From Pseudomonas sp. StFLB209 (GTDB lineage Bacteria > Pseudomonadota > Gammaproteobacteria > Pseudomonadales > Pseudomonadaceae), in the NCBI RefSeq assembly GCF_000829415.1, contig NZ_AP014637.1:4047001-4111000 (forward strand): DNA of 64,000 bases, in the 5' to 3' direction. The stretch's first letter is position 1; each line of letters opens with the position of its first letter. The notes under the pieces are model-generated. The model had not been told where the DNA came from. It saw only the letters and a program-made list of their open reading frames with translations, and searched no databases. Positions 27,312-36,657 of this stretch are shown piece after piece. A program made the translations under genes and the position numbers.

Positions 27312-28259
27312 ATGCCGTACTGGGGACACCGGGCAGGAGAACGGCTGACCGGCCGCAACCTGACCAATTTGCATACGTTTCTGGTGGTGGCCCGGCACAT
27401 GAGCTTTGCCCGGGCCGCCGATGAGCTGTGTCTTACGGCCAGTGCGGTCAGCCACCGGATTGCCCGGCTCGAAGGCAGCCTGCATGTAAAACTGTTCTGG
27501 CGCCTGCCCCGGGAAATCAGCCTGACCGATGATGGCGAACGGATCTTCCTGATCATGCAGGGCGCCATGGACAGCTTGTCTGAAGTGTTCCAGCAGCAGG
27601 CCGACGCGCCGGTGGCCGGCCCGCTGACCCTGTATGTCAGGCCTTCGATTGCGCGTTGCTGGCTGGTCCCGCAGTTGGGCCGGTTCGCCGCACAGTATCC
27701 GCAGGTGCAACTGGACATCCGGGTCGGTAACGAACGAATCGACTACCGTACGCGCAAGATCGATCTGGCGCTGTGCTATTCCAGCGACGGTTTTCCCGGT
27801 CTGGTCAGCACGTTGCTGATGAGCGAACGCATCGCCCCGGTGTGCAGCCCAGAGTATGCAAGGCGGCTAGCGCTGCTCCACACCCCGTCTCGCTTGCATG
27901 CCTGCACCTTGCTGCATGACGTCGAAGCCTGGGAAAACGCCGCGTTCGATGCCGAGTGGCGACTCTGGGCCAAGGCGGCGGGTGCGCTGGATTATCTGCC
28001 GGAACATTCGATCACCTTTGACCGGTCAGACCTGTGCGTGACCAGTGCGCTGGGCCATGGCGGCATCGCGATTGGCCGCGAACGTCTGGTGCGTAGTCAT
28101 ATCAAGCGCGGTGAACTGGTCTTGCCCTTCGGTGACTTCGTCGATTGTGGCAACCATGGCTACTATCTGGTCCATCCTGCTCACTCAAACATGCCCAAGC
28201 GCCTGCAGGTGCTGATCGACTGGCTGCGCGCCTTGGCCGGGGAGGCAGCAAAGCCCTGA
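27312..28259 (+). CDS. dsdC: LysR-type activator of D-serine catabolism
   Basis: The 315-aa LysR-family regulator has an N-terminal helix-turn-helix (FARAADELCLTASAVSHRIARLE, about residues 29-51). Its effector domain has RPSIARCWLVPQLGRFAAQYP and HSITFDRSDLCVTSALGHGG, close to E. coli DsdC. It should activate dsdXA in response to D-serine. Unlike E. coli, where dsdC is divergent, the gene here follows dsdA on the same strand with a 32-nt gap. The ATG at 27312 is preferred because GGAGG ends 5 nt before it; a GTG at 27306 overlaps that site. A TATAAT-like hexamer at 27275-27280 could give it its own promoter. Confidence 0.9.
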   Translation: MPYWGHRAGERLTGRNLTNLHTFLVVARHMSFARAADELCLTASAVSHRIARLEGSLHVKLFWRLPREISLTDDGERIFLIMQGAMDSLSEVFQQQADAPVAGPLTLYVRPSIARCWLVPQLGRFAAQYPQVQLDIRVGNERIDYRTRKIDLALCYSSDGFPGLVSTLLMSERIAPVCSPEYARRLALLHTPSRLHACTLLHDVEAWENAAFDAEWRLWAKAAGALDYLPEHSITFDRSDLCVTSALGHGGIAIGRERLVRSHIKRGELVLPFGDFVDCGNHGYYLVHPAHSNMPKRLQVLIDWLRALAGEAAKP

Positions 28260-28354
28260 AACCGGCAGCGCAGAGCGCTTGAAAGAAGTATTTCAGAGCA
28301 TTTCCGATAAAAGGTTCGGGCAGATGTGAAAAAATTGTGATTTCATACGAACGG

Positions 28355-28391
28355 TTCTCAAAAGCGCTTATTACTCTTTGTCTTTTGAGAA
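28355..28391 (+). promoter_or_regulatory. Perfect 10-bp inverted repeat upstream of receptor gene
   Basis: TTCTCAAAAG (28355-28364) and CTTTTGAGAA (28382-28391) are exact inverse copies with 17 nt between them. They lie 54 nt before the receptor start codon. The element does not look like a Fur box and has no T-run, so it may be an operator or an RNA hairpin in the leader. Confidence 0.4.
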
Positions 28392-28444
28392 GCGTCCGTA
28401 TTGCCAGGAAGGCCTCAATCACTCTTGCCCAGGTACCCCGTTTC

Positions 28445-30643
28445 ATGGCCCTTTGTTTTCCTTCCCGCCCGACCCTGCTCGCACTCTGCTGCTGCGCAAG
28501 CTTCACCACTCACGCTGCTGATCAGGTCGTCGAGCTGGGCGCTACTGATGTCAATGCCACGGCCGTTAAAGCCAATACCAGCACCCAGCCCGAGGCGTAT
28601 GCCGGCGGTCAGGTCGCGCGCGGCGGGCAGATGGGCATTCTGGGCAATCAGGACAACATGAATGTGCCGTTCATCATGACCAGCTACACCTCCAGGCTGA
28701 TCGAAGACCAGCAGGCTGAAGACGTTGGCGACGTGCTGCTCAACGACCCGTCGGTGCGTCAGTCGTTCGGTTTCGGCAACCAGTCTCAGGTGTTCGTGAT
28801 TCGTGGCATGCCTCTGAGCGGTGACGACATTTCCTACAACGGTCTATACGGCGTGCTGCCACGCCAGATTCTCTCGATCGATGCGCTGGAGCGGGTCGAG
28901 GTGTTCAAAGGGCCGAACGCCTTTATCAACGGCGTGACCCCCACCGGCAGCGGCTTGGGCGGCGGTGTCAACCTGCAGCCCAAGCGCGCCGGCGACACCC
29001 CGACTCGGCGCTACACCCAGGACATCAGCACTGATGGCCGGATTGGCGAACACCTGGATCTGGGCCAGCGTTTCGGCGCAGACAACCGCTTTGGCGCGCG
29101 CGTCAACCTGAGCCAGCGCGAGGGCGAAACCGCCATCGACGATCAGGACCAGCGCAGCAAGCTGTTTGTGGCCGGCCTGGACTACCGTGGCGACAATTTC
29201 AGGGTATCCAGCGATTTCGGTTACCAGAAAGAGCGCATCAACCACCTGCGCAACACCGTGCAGATCGGCAATGCCACTCGTGTACCCCGCGCGCCGAGTG
29301 CCAGCCACAACTATGGCCAGGACTGGACCTACAGCGAGACCGAAGACACCTTCGGCATGCTGCGCGGCGAGTGGGACCTGAGCGACAACTGGACCGCCTA
29401 CCTGGCCGGTGGCGTCAAGCACACCCGTGAAACCGGGATCTACGGCACCCCGACCCTGGTAGGCAACAACGGCGCGGCAACCGTCGGCGGTTCGGAAATT
29501 CCGCACAACGAAGACAACACCACCTTCAGTGCCGGCCTCAACGGCCGCCTGCAGACCGGTCCGGTCAGCCATCAGATTGCTGTTGGTGCGTCGACCATCT
29601 GGACCCAGCAGGAAAACGCCTACGTCTTTTATCGCTCGACACCGGGCAACACCAATATCTACAGCGGCGGGCGCCTGCCGATGCCGACGGTGGTTTCCAG
29701 CACCGGTGGTGAAATGGGTGATCCGGGCGTGACCGGCAAGACCCGCAACCGCAGCCTGGCGATTTCCGACACCCTGGGGCTGTTCGATGACAAGCTGCTG
29801 GTGACCTATGGTTTGCGCCGTCAGCAACTGCGTGTCGAAAACTACCTGTATGACGGCACAAGTTCCAACGGGGTTATCAACCCGGCCAACAACGGCAGCC
29901 GCAGTTCGCTCTATGACGAGTCCATTACCACTCCGGTCTATGGCATCGTCTACAAACCGGTTGAAAGCGTTTCGTTGTACGCCAACCGCATTGAAGGTCT
30001 GGCCCGTGGCCCCATCGCTTCAGGGACCAACATCACCAACCTGGGCCAGGCCTTCCCGCCGGGCCGCACCAAGCAACTGGAAGCCGGTGTGAAGCTTGAC
30101 CTGCAGAGCTTTGGCGCCAACCTGGCGGTGTTCCGCATCGAGAAGCCCAGCGACGGTTACGTTGACAGCAACCAGCAGCTTTATATTCGCGACGGAGAGC
30201 AGGTCAACAAAGGTATCGAGCTGAGCGTGTTCGGCGAGCCGGTCGAAGGCCTGCGCCTGATGGCCGGCGGCACCCGTATGAGGTCGCAGCTGGAAAACAC
30301 CGCAGGCGGCACCAATGACGGCAACCATGCCATTGGCGTGCCGACCTTCCAGCTCAATGCCAGCGTCGATTGGGACGTGCCGGGTATCGAAGGTCTGGCC
30401 CTCAACGCCCGCGCCCTGCGCACCGGTGGCCAGTACGCCAACGCCAGCAACACCCTGAGCCTGCCGACCTGGAATCGTTTCGACGCCGGCGCTCGCTACA
30501 GCTTCAAGGCCTGGAAAGACCTGACCCTGCGTGTGAATGTGGAAAACATCACCGACAAAAACTACTGGGCCTCGGCCAACGGCGGCTACCTGACCCAAGG
30601 TGAGCCGCGTCTGGTGAAGTTCTCGGGGACGATTGATTTCTAA
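28445..30643 (+). CDS. TonB-dependent outer-membrane receptor (siderophore type)
   Basis: The 732-aa protein has a signal peptide ending near TTHA-ADQ and no N-terminal signalling (STN) domain. The plug domain follows with VLLNDPSVRQSFGFGNQ, FVIRGMPLSGDDISYNG and LERVEVFKGPNAFINGV. A 22-strand barrel region ends with LVKFSGTIDF, a terminal Phe as usual. The match is to ferric-siderophore receptors (FhuE/FpvA/FiuA class), which import iron chelates using TonB energy. It converges on a sulfonate binding-protein/monooxygenase pair, so a sulfur compound as substrate is worth considering. The ATG at 28445 starts the signal peptide; the frame is open upstream to 28337 without a better start. Confidence 0.9.
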   Translation: MALCFPSRPTLLALCCCASFTTHAADQVVELGATDVNATAVKANTSTQPEAYAGGQVARGGQMGILGNQDNMNVPFIMTSYTSRLIEDQQAEDVGDVLLNDPSVRQSFGFGNQSQVFVIRGMPLSGDDISYNGLYGVLPRQILSIDALERVEVFKGPNAFINGVTPTGSGLGGGVNLQPKRAGDTPTRRYTQDISTDGRIGEHLDLGQRFGADNRFGARVNLSQREGETAIDDQDQRSKLFVAGLDYRGDNFRVSSDFGYQKERINHLRNTVQIGNATRVPRAPSASHNYGQDWTYSETEDTFGMLRGEWDLSDNWTAYLAGGVKHTRETGIYGTPTLVGNNGAATVGGSEIPHNEDNTTFSAGLNGRLQTGPVSHQIAVGASTIWTQQENAYVFYRSTPGNTNIYSGGRLPMPTVVSSTGGEMGDPGVTGKTRNRSLAISDTLGLFDDKLLVTYGLRRQQLRVENYLYDGTSSNGVINPANNGSRSSLYDESITTPVYGIVYKPVESVSLYANRIEGLARGPIASGTNITNLGQAFPPGRTKQLEAGVKLDLQSFGANLAVFRIEKPSDGYVDSNQQLYIRDGEQVNKGIELSVFGEPVEGLRLMAGGTRMRSQLENTAGGTNDGNHAIGVPTFQLNASVDWDVPGIEGLALNARALRTGGQYANASNTLSLPTWNRFDAGARYSFKAWKDLTLRVNVENITDKNYWASANGGYLTQGEPRLVKFSGTIDF

Positions 30644-30672
30644 ACGTTCAGGTGGGCAGCAGTCACCATGGA

Positions 30673-31620
30673 CTACTGCTTGAACGCCCCACTGAACGAA
30701 GTATCGATAATGCCCTTGGTATCGAACGCCTTGGGCAGCGCACCGGTCTGCACCAGAAAATCGGCAGTGCCTTGATAATCCCTGGCTGCCTGTTCGTCCA
30801 CCGGGCCGACGGTCATGTTGGCCTGGCCGATCCAGTGGCGTGACACGGCCGGGTCGAGGTTGGCCTTTTTTGCCCACTGGTCAGCGTAGGTCTGCTTGTT
30901 GGCTTCGACCCAGGCGCGGGCTTTGTGCAGGCGGCCGAGGAAGTCGGCAATGGCTTCACGCTTGGGCTCGATGCTGTCGGCATTGGCCGCGATGCTCGAC
31001 AGGCCGGGCATCAGGTCACGGGCAGTGATGATCGGCCTGGCGCCTGAGAACACTACCTGCTGTGAGATATAGGGCTCCCAGACCGGGAAGGCGTCGATGC
31101 TGCCCCGTGGAAAGGCGGCTGCCGCGTCAATCGGCATCAGTTTGACAAACTCCACGTAGTCATGGGGCAGGCCGGCTTTATCGAGGGCGCGAAGGGTCAG
31201 TTGCTGACTCCAGGCACCCGGCCAGTAGGCGACCTTCTTGCCCTTGAGGTCTTCAATGGTCTTGATCGGCGAGTCCTTGCCCACCAGCAGGGCGATGGTG
31301 TCCGGGTTCTGCCGGGATACTCCGATCAACTTGACCGGTGCGCCTTTGGCGGCCAGAAACAAAAAGCCCGAGTCGCCCAGAAAACCCAGGTCCAGGGCAC
31401 CCACCTCCAGGCCTTCGGCCACCGGCGCGGCGGACTGGAAGTGTTTCCATTCCACCTTGTAAGGTGCGCCTTCCAGTACCCCGGAGGCTTCCACAGAGGC
31501 GCGCACGTTGTAGTAGTTCTGATCGCCAATGCGCAGCACCGTGGTGTCGGCGGCATGGGCGAGCGGGGTGATGATCGCCAGCGCCGCAAGGCTGCGGCGC
31601 AGTACACGAGGCAGTTTCAT
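30673..31620 (-). CDS. Aliphatic sulfonate-type ABC substrate-binding protein (SsuA-like)
   Basis: The 315-aa periplasmic protein has a signal peptide ending PLAHA-ADT. The mature NMT1/SsuA-type fold shows IGDQNYYNVRASVEASGVLEG, ALDLGFLGDSGFLFLAAKG, LKGKKVAYWPGAWSQQ and GSIDAFPVWEPYISQQV. It should capture sulfonates or related compounds for sulfur supply. It lies 13 nt downstream of an SsuD-like monooxygenase gene in one operon, but no SsuB ATPase or SsuC permease gene is present here. It must use a transporter encoded elsewhere or act differently. Taurine or sulfate esters are alternative ligands. Confidence 0.87.
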   Translation of the reverse strand: MKLPRVLRRSLAALAIITPLAHAADTTVLRIGDQNYYNVRASVEASGVLEGAPYKVEWKHFQSAAPVAEGLEVGALDLGFLGDSGFLFLAAKGAPVKLIGVSRQNPDTIALLVGKDSPIKTIEDLKGKKVAYWPGAWSQQLTLRALDKAGLPHDYVEFVKLMPIDAAAAFPRGSIDAFPVWEPYISQQVVFSGARPIITARDLMPGLSSIAANADSIEPKREAIADFLGRLHKARAWVEANKQTYADQWAKKANLDPAVSRHWIGQANMTVGPVDEQAARDYQGTADFLVQTGALPKAFDTKGIIDTSFSGAFKQ

Positions 31621-31633
31621 AGGTCAGGTTTCC

Positions 31634-32719
31634 TTAGCCGACCTTGCGCGGTTGCAAGGTGGCAATATGTTCACGGATCGCCGGGATCAGGCCCCGACCG
31701 TAGAGTTCGGCATCGTCCAGCGGATCGAAACCGCGAATCAGAAAGGTGCTCGCCCCATGCTCCCAGTAGCGGCCCAGTGAGGCGGCCACTTGCTCAGGCG
31801 TGCCGACCAGCGCGGTGGAGTTCCACTGCGCACCGGTCAGCCGCGCCACGCCGGTCCACAGGCGTTCGTCCAGCACTTCGCCGCGTTGAGCTGCGGCCAG
31901 CAGACGCTGTGAACCGGTATTGCCCGGTGCATGGCCGTTTACGGGCAGACCAAAGCGTTCGCGGTTATCGCGGATGCGTTCGAGAATCTCGGCGGCGCGT
32001 TTCCACGCGGCCTCTTCAGTGTCGGCGACGATGGGCCTGAACGACACCGAGATCCGCGGCTGGCGGCCACTGGCCCGAGTGGCCCGGCGCAGGTGCTGCA
32101 CGTGTTCGGCAAAATCGGCCAATGGCTCGCCCCACAGCATGTAAGTGTCGGCGTGCCGGGCGGCCACTTGCAGCGCGGCCGGGGACGAGCCGCTGAAGTA
32201 GATCGGGATGTGCGGCTTCTGCCTGGGCCGCACGTTGGGCAACGCGCCCTTGAAGTGATAGAACTCACCCTGATGGTCCACCGGACCTTGCGCGGTCCAG
32301 ATTGCCTTGAGCGCTTGCAGGTATTCGTCGGTGCGCGCATATCGCTGATCATGGTCCAGCCAATCGCCATCGCGCTGCTGGTCGACGTCGCTGCCGCCGC
32401 TGATCACATTAAGTGACAGGCGGCCGTTGCTGAACTGGTCAAGGGTCGCCAGTTGCCGGGCGGCCAGTGGCGGGGCGATCACGCCGGGACGGTAGGCCAG
32501 CAGGATACCCAGACGCTCCGTGGCCGCCGCAATGAACGAACTGACCACTGCGCCTTCGGCACCGTTGGAGAAATAGCCCACCAACGCCTTGTCGAAGCCG
32601 GCTTGTTCATGAGCCTGGGCGAAGCGACGCACGAAGTCGGCGTCTACTGCGTCGCCCAGCGGCTGGTCCACCTCGGCACTGGGGGTGGCGGTGATCATGC
32701 CGATGATTTCCACGCTCAT
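31634..32719 (-). CDS. FMNH2-dependent alkanesulfonate monooxygenase-like (SsuD/LLM family)
   Basis: The 361-aa bacterial luciferase-like TIM-barrel monooxygenase has the blocks LGILLAYRPGVIAPPLAARQ, FSNGRLSLNVISGGSDVDQQRDGD, FYHFKGALPNVRPRQ and IYFSGSSPAAL, as in SsuD. It should use reduced flavin and O2 to split a C-S bond, releasing sulfite. The flavin reductase it needs is not in this operon; the FMN reductase at the start of the window is far away. Start 32719 follows AAGGAG. It is the first gene of a two-gene unit with the binding protein. The exact sulfonate is unknown. Confidence 0.88.
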   Translation of the reverse strand: MSVEIIGMITATPSAEVDQPLGDAVDADFVRRFAQAHEQAGFDKALVGYFSNGAEGAVVSSFIAAATERLGILLAYRPGVIAPPLAARQLATLDQFSNGRLSLNVISGGSDVDQQRDGDWLDHDQRYARTDEYLQALKAIWTAQGPVDHQGEFYHFKGALPNVRPRQKPHIPIYFSGSSPAALQVAARHADTYMLWGEPLADFAEHVQHLRRATRASGRQPRISVSFRPIVADTEEAAWKRAAEILERIRDNRERFGLPVNGHAPGNTGSQRLLAAAQRGEVLDERLWTGVARLTGAQWNSTALVGTPEQVAASLGRYWEHGASTFLIRGFDPLDDAELYGRGLIPAIREHIATLQPRKVG

Positions 32720-32757
32720 GAAAACTCCTTCGCTGTTTGCCAGGATATGGTCGTCGG

Positions 32758-32795
32758 TTATAAGCAAGGCAATGCAGCCTGCCTGACGCTTATAA
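32758..32795. promoter_or_regulatory. Palindrome upstream of sulfonate operon
   Basis: TTATAAGC (32758-32765) and GCTTATAA (32788-32795) are exact inverse repeats. An inner GGCA/TGCC pair sits between them in near-symmetry. The element lies 39-76 nt before the monooxygenase start codon and is a good candidate operator or promoter element for sulfur-dependent control. The regulator is not known. Confidence 0.45.
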
Positions 32796-33134
32796 GAGTA
32801 TTGGCGAGTGCGTGCGAAGGGAAATTCGTTTTTGATATAAGCTAATATTTTAAAAATGCATCAAAACTAATATTTAAAATGCAACAAATATATTTTAAGC
32901 GTGGTCATCATGCAGATCGGTCATGCATGAGGTGCAGGCACCCACTGCCGAGTGTTTTTTTCAACAGCAACAACGGCTTGCCGAGGCTGGTGCCAGAATA
33001 ATGACGTTGCGCGAAATATCACTGCCGCTTGATCTTTATCTCTGCTGGTATGCAGCTATTCTCCAGCCTGACCCCGCTTCAATCTCACCTGGAATCAAGG
33101 TCGCTCTCAATAGCCGGTATTTGAGGAGTCTGCG
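32796..33134. other. Intergenic region without a recognised gene
   Basis: This is the remainder of the spacer between the divergent sulfonate operon and a chemoreceptor gene. The stretch at about 32825-32900 is strikingly AT-rich with several TAATATTT-like words. No frame of convincing composition is seen. GGAG at 33124-33127 is the ribosome-binding site of the chemoreceptor. Confidence 0.4.
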
Positions 33135-35168
33135 ATGCGCCTGCACTCGATTCGTGTTCAGATGATTTTGCCCATAGCCCTGCTGGCCCTGATTATGGTG
33201 GGCTTGCTGCTGTTCATGTTTCTCATGACCCAGGTGCAGCAGGATGCAATGCGCCGTCAGGCGGAGACCTATTTCGAGTCGGTGGCGGTGGTGCTCAACG
33301 CTGATCGGGATATCTATCAGGCACTGATCGCGCAAGAGCGGCTGATGGCTGGCGAGGGCAAGGTCGCCGACAACCAGCGCGAATTCACTGAAAACGCCCA
33401 GCAGGTGTTTGACCGGTTCCAGAAGTTTCGCGGTTTCATGGCCGATGAACCTCAGGTGCTGGCCCCCTTCGCCAATTTCGACCCGCTGTATCGTGAGTGG
33501 CTGGACGCCAGCACCTCATTGAATGCCTCGGCCGAAGCGGGACGCTCGCTGGCCAACACCTTGCAGCAGCAGGACAGCCAGTTTCAGATCATCCGCGACA
33601 TGCTTGACCAGGCCGGCGAGCGCTTGCGTGAGCACACCAGCCAGCGCAAGGCCGAAGCGGATGGCAGTGCTGACTTACAGCAGTATGTCGAAGCGCTCTC
33701 GGAGGTTCTCAATGCTGACCGTGATGTCTATCAGGCGCGGCTGGCGCTGCAGAAAATGGCCGCAGGCTCCGGTGATGTAGCGGAAAATCGCGCTTTTTTC
33801 GAAGAGAATGTCGAGCAGGCGCTGCAGCGTTTCCATAACTACCGCAGCTACCTGATCCGCGAGCCTGAGCTGGTCGCGCCGTCAGCGCAATTCGATCTGC
33901 TTTTCAATCAATGGGTGCAAGCCAGCCGGGCGATGTTCGACTCGCCGCCAGCGCGTACCCAGGCCAGCGTGCCGCAGGCCAGAGTCATTGCCGATCAGCG
34001 CTTTGCCGCCATTCGTGAAGTGTTGAACAAGGCCGGTGAGGCTGTGACCGCTCACGCCCGCCAGCAGAAAGAGGCGGTTCGCAAGCAGATTGCCAGCTAT
34101 GAGCACATTGCGATTGTGGTCATTGCCCTGGCCTTCGGCGTGGCCTTGTTGATCGGCTATTACATGCCGTTGATGCTGACCCGCAAGGTCGAGCATGTGA
34201 CGCGGCGGATCCGGGAAATCGCTGAAGGCGATGGCGACCTGACCCAGCGCATCAATTCGGGCTCGCGTGACGAACTCGGTGATCTGGCCAGGGAGTTCGA
34301 CGGCTTTGTCGAGCACTTGCGCGGGATCATCCGCGCCATCCAGAGCCAGTCAGTCACGCTGGGTGGCATGACCGGCGAGCTCAATACCGTTTCCGACCAG
34401 GCCGGGCGGATCAGTGAAGGGCTGGTGAGCGCGTCCGACTCGATGGTCAGCGCCGGCAACCAGATGAACGTCTCCAACCAGCAGATGGCCGATCTGGCCA
34501 AGGGCACCGCCGATGAGGCCAGCCACTCCAGCCAGTTGACCCATCAGGGCGGCACGGCGGTGAGTCTTTCCAATACCGCCATCGAACGCCTGGTGGTCGA
34601 TATCGAACTGGCTCTGGAGCGCTCAGTGGATCTGGAGCAGAGCTCGGCGGCCATCACCTCGGTGCTGGAAGTGATCCGTACCATCGCCGAGCAGACCAAC
34701 CTGCTGGCGCTCAATGCCGCCATCGAGGCGGCCCGGGCCGGCGAGCAGGGCCGCGGCTTTGCCGTGGTGGCCGATGAAGTGCGGACCCTGGCGACCCGTA
34801 CCCAGGACAGCACCCGTGAGATCGAGACCATGATCGAGCGGCTGCGCCAAAGTGTCAGCGAGTCGAGCACGGCGATTCGCAACAGCCGCAGCAACGCGCG
34901 TAACACGGTGGAGCATATCAATCAGGTCAGCACGATTTTCAGCTCCCTCAACACCTCGTTCGACCGGGTTCAGGAGATGGCGGCGCAGACTGCGCTGGCC
35001 ACCGATGAGCAGGCCAAGGTTTCCCATCACATCAGCGAGAACCTGACCTCACTCAGAGAACAGACTGACGGTGTGCGCGGCATGTCCAATCAGGTGCATA
35101 GCCAGTCCAGGCAGATTTCCGCGCTTTACCAGGAACTCAGCCGCCAGGTAGACAGCTTCAAGGTCTGA
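33135..35168 (+). CDS. Methyl-accepting chemotaxis protein with duplicated helical sensor
   Basis: The 677-aa receptor has membrane helices at about 11-32 and 324-343. The periplasmic region between them is two homologous modules. LNADRDIYQ at 54-62 recurs as LNADRDVYQ at 192-200, and [15 protein letters not shown] at about 150-164 recurs as [15 protein letters not shown] at about 290-304. HAMP follows, then the signalling tip [20 protein letters not shown] and [13 protein letters not shown]. The bimodular all-helical sensor resembles the HBM domain of McpS-type receptors for TCA-cycle acids, but the ligand is not determined. The start at 33135 has GGAG 7 nt upstream. Confidence 0.93.
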   Translation: MRLHSIRVQMILPIALLALIMVGLLLFMFLMTQVQQDAMRRQAETYFESVAVVLNADRDIYQALIAQERLMAGEGKVADNQREFTENAQQVFDRFQKFRGFMADEPQVLAPFANFDPLYREWLDASTSLNASAEAGRSLANTLQQQDSQFQIIRDMLDQAGERLREHTSQRKAEADGSADLQQYVEALSEVLNADRDVYQARLALQKMAAGSGDVAENRAFFEENVEQALQRFHNYRSYLIREPELVAPSAQFDLLFNQWVQASRAMFDSPPARTQASVPQARVIADQRFAAIREVLNKAGEAVTAHARQQKEAVRKQIASYEHIAIVVIALAFGVALLIGYYMPLMLTRKVEHVTRRIREIAEGDGDLTQRINSGSRDELGDLAREFDGFVEHLRGIIRAIQSQSVTLGGMTGELNTVSDQAGRISEGLVSASDSMVSAGNQMNVSNQQMADLAKGTADEASHSSQLTHQGGTAVSLSNTAIERLVVDIELALERSVDLEQSSAAITSVLEVIRTIAEQTNLLALNAAIEAARAGEQGRGFAVVADEVRTLATRTQDSTREIETMIERLRQSVSESSTAIRNSRSNARNTVEHINQVSTIFSSLNTSFDRVQEMAAQTALATDEQAKVSHHISENLTSLREQTDGVRGMSNQVHSQSRQISALYQELSRQVDSFKV

Positions 35169-35178
35169 GCCGCATTGA

Positions 35179-36501
35179 TTACACCTGGTCGCGCCGGTGC
35201 ACCTGCTGCCCGGCCGACCAGGTTTCGCGCACCACCCGGTCATCGCCCAGGGTCATGAGCACAAACAGAATCTCTTCAATAGTGCGCGTCTGTTGCAAAC
35301 GCTGGCTGAGCAACGGCGTGGCGTGATAATCGAGGACCACGAAGTCAGCTTCATTGCCGGGCTTGAGGCTACCGATCCGGTCGTCCAGGCGCAGCGCGCG
35401 GGCGCCGCCCAGGGTGGCGAGGTACAGCGACTTGAACGGGTGCAGCTTTGCACCTTGCAACTGCATTACCTTGTAGGCCTCGTTGAGGGTCTGCAGGATC
35501 GAAAAGCTGGTGCCTGCGCCAACATCGGTACCCAGCCCCACCCGAACCCGATGCCGTTCGGCCATCGGCAGGTTGAACAGGCCGCTGCCCAGAAACAGGT
35601 TCGAGGTCGGGCAAAAGGCGATGGCTGAACCGGTTTGCGCCAGCCGTGCGCACTCGGCATCACACAGGTGTACCCCATGCGCAAACACCGAGCGCTCGCC
35701 GAGCAACTGATAATGGTCATAAACATCCAGGTAGCCGCTGCGCTGTGGGTACAGCGCCTTGACCCAGTCGATTTCCTGAAGGTTTTCACTGAGATGGGTT
35801 TGCAGGTACAGACCGGGGTATTCCTGTAACAGGCGTCCGGCCATGGCCAGTTGTTCAGGGGAACTGGTCGGCGCGAAGCGTGGCGTCACCGCATAACTGA
35901 GGCGGCCCTTGCCGTGCCAGCGCTCGATCAGCGTCTTGCTGTCGGCGCAGGCTGACGCCACCGTGTCTGTCAGATCGTCGGGGGCATTGCGGTCCATCAT
36001 CACCTTACCGGCGATCATCCGCAGGTTATGCTGCTCGGCGGCCCGGAAAAACGCCTCGACCGACTCACGGTGCACGCTGCCGAACACCATGGCAGTCGTA
36101 GTGCCATTACGCAGCAGCTCATCAATGAATGACTGCGCAGCCGTCGCGGCATGGTGCGGGTCGGCAAATTGCCGCTCGCACGGGAAGGTGTAGGTGTTCA
36201 GCCAGTCCAGCAGTTGTTCGCCATAGGCACCGATCATTGCGGCCTGGGGCAAATGAATATGGGTGTCGATAAAACCAGGCGTGATCAGTGCATCGCGGTG
36301 CTCGATCACGCTGACCTCGCTGCCCAGCGTCGGCAGCAGGTCGCCAGCCTCGCCCACGGCGCTGATATGCCCGTCCTCGACCAGCAGCAGGCCGTCGGCG
36401 AAATACTGGTAACTGGCCTCAATACCGACTTGGGCAGGATCCTCGATGCTGTGCAGCAAAGCCCCGCGGTGAGCAGTGCGATGGGCTGAAGCAGGACTCA
36501 T
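35179..36501 (-). CDS. guaD: Guanine deaminase
   Basis: The 440-aa amidohydrolase converts guanine to xanthine and ammonia. Metal-site motifs are visible: FIDTHIHLPQ (His 81 and His 83), YLQTHLSEN, FAHGVHLCD and VGLGTDVGAGTSFSILQT with the catalytic Asp. FPCERQFADP is typical of guanine deaminases. The start at 36501 follows AGAGG. The frame is open far upstream, but that stretch overlaps the divergent GntR-type gene and is not coding. The GntR regulator starting at 36658 may control it as part of purine catabolism. Confidence 0.93.
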   Translation of the reverse strand: MSPASAHRTAHRGALLHSIEDPAQVGIEASYQYFADGLLLVEDGHISAVGEAGDLLPTLGSEVSVIEHRDALITPGFIDTHIHLPQAAMIGAYGEQLLDWLNTYTFPCERQFADPHHAATAAQSFIDELLRNGTTTAMVFGSVHRESVEAFFRAAEQHNLRMIAGKVMMDRNAPDDLTDTVASACADSKTLIERWHGKGRLSYAVTPRFAPTSSPEQLAMAGRLLQEYPGLYLQTHLSENLQEIDWVKALYPQRSGYLDVYDHYQLLGERSVFAHGVHLCDAECARLAQTGSAIAFCPTSNLFLGSGLFNLPMAERHRVRVGLGTDVGAGTSFSILQTLNEAYKVMQLQGAKLHPFKSLYLATLGGARALRLDDRIGSLKPGNEADFVVLDYHATPLLSQRLQQTRTIEEILFVLMTLGDDRVVRETWSAGQQVHRRDQV

Positions 36502-36657
36502 GAATACCTCTTGCAAGACCGGTTGATAAATACAGGTTACAGGACGCCGGTTCGACGTGTTTGCAGCGCTGGAGTTTCCGGATGTTTTGCTCATCCATGT
36601 TTGTGCGCTTGAGATACACTGCGCCGCCATGTGTAGCGCGGAATCTGAAGGAATTAC

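Noticed and set aside
32758..32795. Sigma54 promoter before the sulfonate operon
   Set aside because: A GGCA...TTGC arrangement exists on the minus strand, but the GG and GC elements are one base off the required 10-nt spacing.
35179..35660. Plus-strand open frames opposite guanine deaminase
   Set aside because: They are antisense to metal-site motifs of guaD and have no independent support.
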